The translations under genes were made by a program, and so were the position numbers. From NCBI GenBank assembly GCA_027257055.1, contig JAPVLO010000621.1, positions 806,001 through 870,000 on the forward strand: a stretch of 64,000 nucleotides of DNA, read 5' to 3'. Shown in pieces: positions 24,456 to 35,448 of the stretch; position 1 is the first letter of the stretch, and every line of letters begins with the position of its first letter. The notes under the pieces are model-generated. The model saw only the letters and a program-made list of their open reading frames with translations. It did not search any database and was not told the DNA's origin. The stretch is from Cephalopachus bancanus. Its lineage: Eukaryota; Chordata; Mammalia; Primates; Tarsiidae.

Positions 24456-24595
24456 AGATTTGTATTTTAATTCATATTTTCTTTCAGAGTAGCAAGCTAC
24501 ATTTTATCTCTAACCTATGTTTCAATATTCTAAGCTTTGTAAAGAACACTATACTTTCAACCAAGAATAGCGTGCGTGTTTGTACTTTATTTTAA
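23807..24595 (+). other. 262-codon ORF antisense to L1 element B 5'UTR
   Basis: The first ATG is at 23807; a TTG codon in the same frame precedes it at 23801. The predicted product starts MAEVVVLLSLLGMLLWVSRW, a hydrophobic signal-like segment, then is rich in G, W, S and P. It crosses the L1 5' end at 24455 and uses about 42 codons of flanking DNA before the stop. Human L1 has a short antisense 5'UTR ORF (ORF0) that can read into flanking DNA; that is established. Homology to it is not visible here. GC-rich antisense ORFs can be fortuitous, so coding status is doubtful. Confidence 0.2.
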
Positions 24596-24614
24596 AATTT
24601 TTATTTATTTTTGT

Positions 24615-24690
24615 TTGAGAAAGCAGGATTTATTGAGAGGACAGAAAAGCTCCCAGAGTGGGAGGGGACCTGAGGGGGTTGCCCTATTTT
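24615..24690 (-). mobile_element. Short ERV LTR fragment (polyadenylation region)
   Basis: Read on the minus strand: GGGCAACCCCCTCAGGTCCC, then a GGGAGCTTTTCTGTCCTCTC stretch, then AATAAATCCTGCTTTCTC. This is the layout of the R region of an ERV LTR with its AATAAA signal. The remaining parts are not seen. The rest of 24691-25499 is AT-rich with no recognisable feature. Confidence 0.55.
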
Positions 24691-26046
24691 AAGTTTTTGA
24701 TTGAAGATACAACCTTTCCAAGACAATGACCACTGTAAATACTCATCTAATATAGAATTTTACAAGTAGAGCCTTTTCCACTCTCAACACTGCTCTTTAT
24801 GGGTCCACTGCCAGAGTTCATGGGCATTTGTAGCTACTGATATGCAGTGTGTAGAGGCAAAGGATGTAACCAAATGTACCACAAGCACAGAAAACCACAA
24901 GCCCATGAATTTTCTGTACCCAAATGGTGGTCGTATCATAATAGATTAATTCAGTCCTACAAATAGTCTATGTACCTTGCTGAATGCAATGTATGTCAAA
25001 TTTATACTTTGCTTTTTTAGATGCTTGTTATGAAAACAGAATTAGTAGATTCATAAACATATTCATAGTCATAACGCTAAACATTAGTAAAATTAGGAAT
25101 GATATGACATTTGTTAAATTTGACATTCAGGTACAAAGGTTATCACTGCATTCATATTTGTTGGATTCTGGAGTTCTTTACTATGTATTACTCTCAAGGA
25201 TTCATTCTTCCTCTCATCCATTTGATCCCATCATCTAAAACATAATTCTTCTTTCCCAAGTAATATCTTGAATTCTGCATGTCTCATTTTTATATTGACA
25301 AAGTCCCTAATAGTATATTCTGTTTACAAAGGTATATTCTCAGAGTTCTACACAACCCTGTACTCTGACATACATCTCTACTACAGCAATGGTATTTTCA
25401 TTACCTTCTGAAAGGAAGAAAAATTTAAAGTATTTGTTGAACAGCAGAATGGTGAGACTACCATTTCCCTAAAATCTCAGTTCATTTCTTCTAGCAAATT
25501 TATATTTTAGGCTTTATTAGTTTAAATTGTTTGCAATTGTAATGTTTGTTATAGTTGATAGGTGTTGATCATATTCTTGCTTTTGAAAATGCATCTTATG
25601 TTTAATATGTGTTATTGTAGGTGCTGCACAGAGTAAAAATACTGAGGAAAAAAAGAGAGCACATTATCCTACTGGGGAAAAAGATTTACTTCATGAATCT
25701 TCTGGCATTCTATACCTCCTTGAGACAGTGAATCTGCAAACATACCCTATAATTACTCCACAAACAGTTTTGGGAAAGCCAACATACACAGATCCATCAT
25801 AACCAAGTTCTCATGCAAAGACTTCACCACTGAAAACATCTGGAACCAATCCTAGATGAACATAAACTATACACATAAAAGTTACATCACTAAGGGAAAG
25901 AAAACCAACAATTTAACAGAAACAAATTTGACACTCATAAGTAGAAATAATCTGCTCCAGTGGGAAGAAACAAGACAAATAATACCAGCAATATGAAAAA
26001 GCTGAGGTTTTTAGTCTCCATCAAAAAACCACACTTACTCTTGAGC

Positions 26047-26334
26047 AATAACTTTATTTTTTTCAATTTTTAATTTTTTATTGTAAAGATGTGGGGTACA
26101 ATTCAGGGTTAGGTATACAGATGTTCATTATGCAGGTACCCTTGTGAATGAAGTGGGTCCCTCCTTCCCCAGGTAGACTCCCACTACTGACAATCCCATT
26201 TTTCCGCTCTCCTTCCGGCATTTTCCCACTACTGCCAATACTTTTCTAATAGTATTATGACTATTTTTCAAGGTCCGCTTATGAGTGAGAAAATGTGATA
26301 CTCAGTTCTTTGTTTCTTTGAAAGATTACTCAGT
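26047..26334 (-). mobile_element. L1 3'UTR fragment
   Basis: 3' end of an L1 read on the minus strand (ACCCTGAATTGTACCCCACA tail region), ending at TTACTCAG where a second L1 tail begins. It lies directly against element D in the same orientation. Confidence 0.8.
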
Positions 26335-27897
26335 TTTTTTTTTATAATCAACATTTTTTATTATGGTTTTGTGGGGTACAGTTAAGGGTTAGGTGTACAA
26401 TTACGTTTCATTCAGGCAACCTGTTGATAAGAGGTGTTTCCCCATCCCCAGACAGATATTTGCTACTGTTAATCCCATCCCCCTCCCCCCCATAGTTTCC
26501 CAGTACCGTCAGTCATTTTCTTATAGTATTACATTGGACATTCAAGGTCCATTATATGAGTGAGAACATGTGATACTCAGATCTTTGTTTCTGTGACAGG
26601 TCACTCAGTATTATAGACTCTAGTTCCATCCAGGTTGCTATGAAATTCATGATTTTGTTCTTTTTTATGGCTGCATAGTATTCCATCGTGTATATGTACC
26701 ACATTTTAAAAATCCAGTCCTCTTTTGATGGACAGCGTGGTTGGTTCCAGGTTCTTGCTATTGTGAACAATGCTGCAATGAACATACGTGTGCAGGTATC
26801 TTTTTTATAGAGTGATTTGAGTTCTTCAGGGTATATTCCCAGTTGGGGGATTGCGGGGTCATATGGAAGGTCGATTTTTAGAGCTTTTAGGAATTGCCAC
26901 ACTGCTTTCCACAGAGGTTGCACTAGTTTACAATCCCAACAGTGTAGAAGTGTTCCCTTTTCACCACACCCTCTCCAGCAGCTGTTATTTTTTGAGTAGT
27001 TGATAATTGCCATTCAGACTGGAGTTAGGTGGTATCTCAGTGTGGTTTTGATTTGCATCTTCCTGATGATTAGTGAGGTTGAGCATTTCTTCATATGTTT
27101 GTTGGCTGCTCGGATGTCTTCTTTTGTGAAGTGTCTGTTCATATCTTTTGCCCATTTTATAATGGGGTTGTTTGTTTTTTTCTTTTCAGCATGTTTGAGT
27201 TCTTTGTAGATCCAGGATGTTAAGCCTTTGTCTGACCTGGAGTTGGCAAATCCTTTTTCTCAGTCTGTAGGCTGTCTCCCTGCTCTCTTGATGGTTTCTT
27301 TGGCTTTGCAGAAGCTTGTCAGTTTAATGAGGTCCTACTTTATCTTATCACTTATGGCCTGTGGGCTTCGAGTTTTGTTCAGGAATTGGATGCTAGTTCC
27401 AGTTTCCATGAGGGTATTTCCTTCATTTTCTAAGGTTCTTATGGTTTGAGGTTTCACATTTAGGTCTCTGATCCATTTGGAGTTAACCTTTGTGCATGGG
27501 GATAGATAAGGGTCCTGTTTCAATCTTCTGCATGTGGTCAGCCAGTTTTCCCAGCACCATTTACTGAATAGGTTCTCCTCTTCCCAGTGGTAAGTGGTGA
27601 GGGCTTTATCAAAGATGAGTTGGTTGAGAAATTGAGGTTTTGCTTCTGGAATCTCAATTCTATTCCATTGATCTATATGCCTGTTCCTGTACCAATACCA
27701 AGCTGTTTTGATGATTGTAGCTTTATAATAAAGTTTGAAGTCTGGTAATGTGATACCACCTGCTTTGTTTTTTTTTCCTGAGGATTGTTCTGGCTATTCT
27801 TGGTCGTTTGTGTTTCCATATGAATTCCTGTGTTGTTTTTTCTAGGTCTGAGAAGAAAGTTGCTGTAAATTTGATGGGTATTGCATTGAATTTGTAG
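26335..27897 (-). mobile_element. 5'-truncated L1 (element D), young subfamily
   Basis: Closely similar to the 3' 1.5 kb of element B. The ORF2 C-terminal region is long and open: 153 codons at 26552-27013 ([30 protein letters not shown]). It ends abruptly at GATTGCC (27897) against duplicated copy 3. No target duplication is apparent on its two sides, so a deletion may have accompanied insertion. Confidence 0.9.
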
Positions 27898-28455
27898 ATT
27901 GCCAAAAGAAAATATTGCAAACAAAATCATTATAAAAGTGTATTCCTCAGTATATAAAGATTCTCACGACATGAAAGATAATTACATAAAGATGCAAAAT
28001 AAATGTAATCTTATATCCTTCACCTGCATGATTAACCATAATAGTGGATTAATTAAGAATAAAATATAATTTCAATACATAGACCTTATTAGATACATAT
28101 TCAATGAATATACAAAAGGCACTAAATTATAACAGAAATAAAAGGATGAAGAAAATGTATATAGAGAAAAAGAGAATGGTGTCAGTATAAATAGAAAAAA
28201 ATATAGGCTTATTACAACAAAAAATGTTAGAAAGATACTTCTGGCAGAAATGGAAGTCTCTGTAAGAAAGCCTAGAATGGGGAATGGGAATATTGAAAAG
28301 GCCTTTTTACCTTCCTCTAGTTGCCACGCCTGAGTCTCACAGAATCCTCACCAAAGGCAGTCTCCTTTTCTATGGTGGTGAGGCATCTTGGAAAGTCTGG
28401 GTCTGACCATTAGTGACTGTATGTCAGGGACTTAAGGCAGGACTTCTCCCAATGG

Positions 28456-28653
28456 ATGTCAGTCATCTTGTCAACTGCTGCCTCAAGGACCTTGTTTATT
28501 ATCCATTATTTTGATGCACTCAGAGGAGCAAGAATTCACTTGCCCAGAAGCAAAATGATTCCCCTGGTAAATTTATTATGTTCATTAACTAGGATTGCAA
28601 AGTCCCTGTTTGAGGATGTATGTTTTCCCAAGTTGAACTACCTCAGAAAGTAA
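28456..28653 (+). other. Recurrent small ORF in duplicated core (copy 3)
   Basis: A 65-codon frame homologous in position and frame to those in copies 1, 4 and 5, with SKMIPLVNLLCSLTRIAKSL near its end. No family is recognised. Upstream CAGGACTTCTCCCAATGGATG is also shared between copies. Most likely non-coding sequence carried by duplication. Confidence 0.25.
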
Positions 28654-28926
28654 ACTTCAGGGTCTAGAAAGTCATTAATAATTTTCACTCAGCTGCTGGA
28701 AATCACAACAGTCCTTGATGTAATCTAACCACTGGGCAGGACATAGTGAATATACTTCATTTTTCATTGAAGCCTATTGTGCCTCCTGCTTTTACCGTGT
28801 GTTTTATCTTCCTTCATATAGCACAACCATAATGTAGGGAATTACTGTAACTGAACCATCACAGGCGTCTCTCAGGATTGTAACACACATGATTTTGTCG
28901 GAAATATTTTTATTTTAAAATTGCTT

Positions 28927-29777
28927 TGGTTCTTTTGCTGAGGATTGTTTTGGTTATTCGTAGTCATTTATGTTTCCAAATTAATTTCTATATTGTCGTT
29001 TTCAGGTCTGAGAGGAATGATGTTGGTAATTTAATGGATATTGCGCTGAATCTGTAGATTGCCTTGGGCAGAATGGACATCTTAACAATATTGATTCTTC
29101 CTATCTATGAGCATGGAATATTTTTTCATTTGTTTGTGTCTTCTTGGATTTCTATGAATGATGCTGTGTAGTTTTTATTGTACAGGTCTTTCACTTCTCT
29201 GGTTAGGAAGATGCCAAGGTATTTCATTTTTGTGTGTGTGGCTACTGTGAATGGGTTTGTGCTTTTTATTTGGTTCTCTGCCTGTTTGCTGTGGGTGTAT
29301 AAGAATGCGACTGTCTGTTTTGCACATTTATTTTGTACCCTAAGACTTTGCCAAAGTCCTTTATCAGCGCAAGGAGGTTTTTCACAGATACTCTTGAATT
29401 TTGAAGGTATAGAATCCTGTTGTCAGCAAACCTATCAGCAGAAAAGTACAAGCTAGAAGGGACTGATTTCCCTCTTTTCCTATTTGGATACCCCTGATTT
29501 CCTTCTTTTGTCTAATTGCTCTAGCTAGGACTTCCAACACTATCTTGGACAGAAGAGTTGAGAGTGGACAGCCTTGTCTTGTTCTGATTTTCAAAGGAAA
29601 TGCTTCCAGCAGTGGGATACTGCCAGGGGAGAAGGTGAGACACAACTTCAATAAGGGTACCTGATCTCAAACCAGGCATGGGGATCAAATGGAGGCCTCA
29701 GTTTTACCTGTACGATGACCATTTGTATACCTAATCCTGAATTGTACCCCACATCCTTAAAATAAAAAAATAAAAAA
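28927..29777 (+). mobile_element. L1 insertion with inverted 5' part (twin priming)
   Basis: 28927-29605 is ORF2 sequence in minus orientation (reverse-transcriptase region, with the complement of CPLSTLL near 29560), joined to 29606-29777, which is the plus-strand 3'UTR and A tail. Imperfect target duplications TAAAATTGCTT (28916-28926) and TAAAGTTGCTT (29778-29788) flank the whole. This arrangement is characteristic of twin-primed L1 insertion. Confidence 0.88.
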
Positions 29778-31367
29778 TAAAGTTGCTTACCACAATATAA
29801 AGTTTACAATGGCTTCAAAATCTTACTGTTAAATGTATTGTAACAATATATGCGATGTAAGAAAAATGAAAAGCACATATATTTATACAAAACACAGATA
29901 TTATTAGAATATCATCAATAACTCTGAATATGTAAAACTTATACTTCTAAAATTAATGTATTTCTCTCTTTCCCTAAAAGTTAAGCATTCATGAATGACT
30001 TGTATATTTTTATTTCCATTAGTATTTAAATCCTGTGTAGACTTTAATTTTTAAAGTTTATAATATTTTAGTTTTTATGAATTTTCACATTGTGGATGGG
30101 CATATATCATCTAAATTCTTATCAAATAATTTTTGTCTTCAGAAAAACTTTATAATCATAAGATTTTAATTTAGAAACTTCAGTTCTTTTCACTGCTGCA
30201 TTGTATTTCATTTTATGAGTAGATGATATCATTCATTCATTTTTAATTGATAAATATTGTGTTATTACTATTAATTTTCTCTGGACTGGGGTTATGAAAA
30301 GAAGGGTTCTCTGTGTACACTGTGTACACTGTTTATTGCCTTCTCTCTAGGGCATAAAAAGAGAAGAGTTAATGTCATTAGAATATATGCATCTTTAATT
30401 TCTTTTTTAAATTAATTAATTGGTTTATTTTAAAGATGTGGGGTACAATTCACAATTAGGTATACAAATGGTCATTGTACAGGTAAAGTTTGGGCCTGAC
30501 TTTGATCCCCAATTTACCTGGTTTAGATCAGGTACTCTTATTGATGAAGTGTGTCCCTCCATCTCCCTTGGAAGTGTCATGCTACTGCTATTCCCTTTCT
30601 TATAGCATTATGATAATTGTTCAGGGTCTGCTTATGAGCAAGAACGTGTGGCACTCAGTTATTTGTTTCTGTGATAGATCACTGAGTATATTAGACTGTA
30701 AATCAATCCAAGTTGCTGCAAAGTTCATAATTTTGTCCTTCTTTATGTCTGTGTAATATTCCATCATGTTTAGGTACCAAATTTTTTTAATCCAGTCTAC
30801 TTTCAAAGGACAACACAGCTGGTTCTATGTTTTTGCTATTGTGAATAGTGCTGCCAAAAACATTCATGGGCAGGTAGTATTTTTATTGGTGGAATTATTT
30901 GAGTTCCTCCAGGTATGTTCCCAGAAGAGGGATTGGTGGGTCATATGGAAGGTAAATCTTTAGATCTTTTAGGAATCACCACACTATTTTCCACAGAGAT
31001 TCTACTAGTTTACACTTCCACCAACAGTGTAGAAGCATTCATTCCCTTTTTTCTGCGTCCTCTCCGGCATCTGTTGTTTTTTGGGTTATTGATGATGGCC
31101 ATCCTGACTGGAGTTAGGTGGTATCTTAGTGTGATTTTATCTTTAATGGTTAGTGAAGCTGAGCATTTTTCATGTATCTGTTGGCTGCTTGTATGTCTTT
31201 TTTTGAGAAGTATCCATTCATATCTTTTGTTCACTTTTTAATAGGGCTGTTTATTTTTTTCTTTTTGGCACATTTGAGTTCCTTGTAAATTCTTGATGTT
31301 AGGCTTTTATCAGATATACTGTTGGCAAATATTTTTTCCCAGTCTGGGGGCTGTCTCCCAGCTCTCT

Positions 31368-31654
31368 CTTTTTTTTTGAGTTGGAGTCTCACTCTTTCAC
31401 TCAGACTGGAGTGCAGTGGCCGCTCCCGGCCACCGCAGCCTCGACCTGCTGGGCTCTGGCGATCCTTCCGCCTCAGCCTTCCAAGTAGCTGGAACTACAG
31501 CCGCACGCTACCACACCCGGCTCATTTTGATTTATTGTAGAGATGAGATCTCACCAAGTTGCCCAGGCGGGTCTCGAACCCGCAGGCTCAGGCAATTCAC
31601 TCACCTCAGCCTCCCAAAGGCGCGGGATTACAGGTTGATCCACTGAGCCTGGCT
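31368..31654 (-). repeat. Alu-like SINE inside L1 element C
   Basis: Full dimeric SINE in reverse orientation with a T-rich start and the local head type at its right end. Target duplication CCAGCTCTCT at 31358-31367 and 31656-31665. The L1 sequence continues on both sides with TCGATGGTTTCTTT, so the SINE is younger than the L1. Confidence 0.92.
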
Positions 31655-34499
31655 ACCAGCTCTCTCGATGGTTTCTTTTGCCTTGCAGAAGCTTTAGGGT
31701 TGATTTTTTTGTTTGGTGATAGATGGGAGTGCTGTTTCAATCTTATGCCTGTGGTCAGCCGGTTTTCCCATCACCATTTACTGAATAAGTTCTCCTCTCC
31801 CCAGTGGTTGTTGGTGGAGGCTTTGTCGAAGACGAGTTGGTTGAGAAATTGAGGTTTTGCTTCTGGAATCTCTAACTGTTCCATTGGTCTGAATGCCTAT
31901 TCTTGTACCAATATCAGGCTGTTTTGATTATTGTAGCAGTACAGTACGGTTTGAAGTCTGGAAGTTGCATCTTTACCAGGTTTGGATATCAGTGTGATAT
32001 TACCTTAGTAAAATGATTTGGGGAGAATTCTGTCTTTCTCAATTGCTGGAATACTTTCTATAGGATTAGTATCGGCTCCTCCTTGTATATTTTGTAGAAT
32101 TCTGCTGGGAAGCCTTCTGGTCCAGGGCTTTTTTTTGTTGGTAGTTTTCTTATGATGGAGTCAATTTCCTGGTTTGTAATTGGCCTATTTAGTGTCTCAA
32201 TGTCTTCTTGTTCAACCTTGGGAGGTAGTATGATGTCAAAAAGGCCTCCATTTAATTTAGGTTATCAAGTTTGCCTCCATACAGTTGTGTATAGTAGTCT
32301 CTGATGATCTTTTGGATTTCTTCAGAGTCTGTTGTGATTTGATCTTTTGCATTTCTGATTGTGTTTATTTGGGCTTTTTCTCTCTTTTTGTTGCTCATTC
32401 TGGCTAGAGGTCCATCAACACAATTTTTACTCCACTGTGGCCTGAGAAAGTGCATGGCAGTATTTTAATCTTATGAAATTTGTTTATGTTTGATTTATGG
32501 CTGAGGATGTGATCAATTTGGAGTACATTCCATGTGGTGATGAGTAGAATGTATAGTCTGTAGTTGTTGGGTGGAGTATTCTGTAGGTATCTGTTAAGTC
32601 CATTTGGTTGAGCATCAAGTTGAGATTCCAGATCTCTTTGTTGATTTTTTGGCTCGATGATCTTGATGATTTTTTGCCTTGGTAGAGTTGTTAGTTGGGC
32701 ATTTAAGTTCCCAGCTATAATAGTGTTAGAGTCAATGTATATATTTTTAGTTTACTTAGTAGTTGCTTTTTAATTGCTGGTGCTCCTGTGTTGGGTGCAT
32801 ATATGATTAGGCTGGATATTTCTTGTTGATAAATTATAACTTTTGTCATTATGTGGTGCCCTTCTGTATCTTTTAAAATTTTTGATAGCTTAAAAGTTGC
32901 TTTGTCTGATATTAAGATCATGACTCCTGCCTCTTTTGGGATTCATTCACCTTGAAACTCATTTCCCATCCTCTAACTCTGAGTCTGTGCACATCCCTTG
33001 TGGTGAGATGAGTTTCCTGGATACAACATATTATTGGATCATGGTTTTTTATTCAGCTTGCCATTCTGTGTCTTTTCAGTGGTGTATTTAGTCTGTTCAT
33101 ATTCATGCTGATTATTGAAATGTGATTGTGTATCCTTGTCATGAGGTTATTATAAAGTTTTTTGTTTGCTTGTTTTTTTTTAGGTTTTGGGTTGATGTAT
33201 GCATGTGTTTTCAAGTTTGCAGTTGCGATGCATTCTCCATTGATTCTGTGTTCTCCTCTTCTCTTGGGTAGAGTGTGATCATTCTTTTTTCTCTTTCTTC
33301 TGTGATTAATATGTTTTAAAAACATGTCCTGTGGTCAAGATGCATAATGTCTTATGGATTGGATGTTTGGGAAAAATTTTAAATTTCCATAGTTAATGAA
33401 GCTTAGCTTGGCTGAGTAGGAAATTCTTGTTTGAAATTGTTTATCTTTGAGGACTTTGAATATTGAACCTCAGTCCCTTCTAGCTTGTACTTTTCTGCTG
33501 ATAGGTTTGCTGCTATTCTGATTGGTTTTCCCTGGGAGGTAGTCTGACTTTTCTCTCTTGCTGTCTTTAAGATTTTTTCTTTTGTACCTACTTTGTGTAG
33601 GTGAATTACTATGTGTCTAGTGGTTGGTCTTCTCATTTGATGTCTTGTGGGGTTTCTCTGTATCTCTTGTACTTGGTGATCACATATCTGGTGAGATGGG
33701 GAAAGTTTTCTTGGCTTACCTCCTGGAGTACTTGCTCCAAGGTGTTTGTCATTTGCCTTCCTTCTTCTGAGTACCAATCAGGTTTGGCCTCTTGATATAA
33801 TCACACATCTCTTGGAGGCTTTGTTCTTTCTTTCTGAGTATTATTTCTATATTTTTTATGGATTCAGTTAACTCCACATTTTGGTCTTCAAGTTCTGAGA
33901 TTATATCTTCTGCTTCTGTTTCCATGATTGGCATCTTGTTATTTATTTTAAGGTTAAAAATTTTTATGGCCAGAATCTCTGTTACAAGTTCTTTCAGTGT
34001 TCCATCCTTGTCTTTCTTGAGTCTTATTCACTCTTTATATTCTTTCCCTAGTCCCTGTTGTATTATGGGGCCAGTCATTGCTAGCTTCCATTGTTTGGGC
34101 TCTGAGGTCTGATTTTTCTCTCTGTAACACTGAGAATTATCTGCATTCCACCATTGACTTTTTTTCCCATTTGTGACAGATTTCTTTCTTTTCTCTTTAA
34201 TTCCTTCATTCAGTGGCAGTGGGAGAAGCTTTCACTGCTGATGTTTGCTCAACCCTTTGTTCTTTCCTGATCATGGCTCTGAATTTGTTTATTTTGAAAC
34301 AGGACTGTGGGTGGTAAGCTTTGTTGTCTTTTGCAGTTTTGAGAGTTGGATAAGTTGCAGGGTGGGAACTGGGATTCAGAAACTTCTTGTGGTTTACAAT
34401 GTTCACTGATTGTGGTATGAGTTTCCTGAGACCCACTCCCCAACACCACTCTATATGATGATGCAATGGGTATGTTTGTATACCTACTGAGTCCAAGAA

Positions 34500-34703
34500 A
34501 CAGTAACAGCAGTGAGGAGAAAAGAGAAAGGTAGAATGAAATAACATAGACAAAATTTAAAAGAAAAAAGGGAACAACAAGAGCAGAAACCAAAGCAAAA
34601 AACAATTACACACACACCAACACACACATACACCCTCCAAAACAAACTGGAATAAAAACAAAGCAAAACTAAAGAAACAACAGCAACAAAAAACAGGAAA
34701 ACT

Positions 34704-34759
<56 letters not shown>

Positions 34760-35110
34760 ACACACCAAAATGAAAGAAGAAAAAGAAAAATATGAGGAAA
34801 AAAGGAATTCAAATCGAACCCTCACACATGTATTCACACACACACTGAACTAAAAAAGGAGAAGAACAAAAAAGCAAAAACAAACAAGCAAAAACAAACA
34901 AGCAAAAAACTGAAAGATGAACACTGAATACTTCACATACACACATAAACAGAAAACAAAGCATGGAAGAAGAAAGAAAGTCGAGAAAAAAAGGGGACTG
35001 GCGGGGATTCAGAATAAGCCCTCACATAAACATTAATGCACAAAGGAAAAATATAAAAAAATCAACAGTAACAACAGCAGCAGCAACAACAGCAACAACA
35101 AAAAACCTCC
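34500..35110. repeat. A/CA-rich low-complexity tract with (CA)n microsatellite
   Basis: A perfect (CA)n of about 30 units lies at 34705-34754, followed by interrupted CA repeats to 34766. Around it are AAACA- and AACAA-rich sequence and CAG/CAA runs (35066-35105). Long Cys-Val ORFs on the minus strand here are artefacts of the microsatellite. Confidence 0.85.
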
Positions 35111-35400
35111 CTCTTGTGACAGGTTCTGTCATTGTTCCTCTTAGCTGCCCTTCTGCTGTCTCCTGCAGAGCTTCTGCCTCATTCACACTCTTCATAGTGT
35201 CCAGCCCAGGGAAGGGGGAGGGGCAGTGGGAGTGGGTGGGGATTCAGTCCTCCCCTCTCACTTTAGTATGGTCAGAGGATCCCCTCTGGTAGGGAGGTGC
35301 AGAATTGTCTCTTCCTTAGGTACTGGCAGGGGATGCCCCAGCCAGGCTTATTCTGCAGTGGTATCCTCCTATTGCAGCTGATATCCAGGCTCCACTTGGG

Positions 35401-35448
35401 GTCATCCCTCTTAGTCATGCCCCAGTCATCCCTCTTAGTCATGCCCCA
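35401..35448. repeat. Perfect 24-bp tandem duplication
   Basis: The unit GTCATCCCTCTTAGTCATGC plus CCCA is present twice back to back (35401-35424, 35425-35448), followed by a partial third start. It lies in the 5'UTR of L1 element C. Confidence 0.9.

Larger units (their letters stand above)
25500..30397 (+). repeat. Segmental-duplication copy 3, with L1 insertions
   Basis: 25500-26046 matches 52555-53070 (TTAATATGTGTTA..GTAG.TGCTGCACAGAGA). After L1s at 26047-27897 the block resumes with the core (27898-28680, matching 56610-57400), then the following segment (28680-28926 and 29778-30397). About 3.5 kb present in copy 5 between these parts is missing here. The small recurrent ORF lies at 28456-28653. 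The copy ends abruptly inside the L1 at 30398. Confidence 0.8.

Noticed and set aside
34484..34843. 119-codon Cys/Val-rich ORF
   Set aside because: It is the translation of a (CA)n microsatellite on the minus strand inside an L1 5'UTR.
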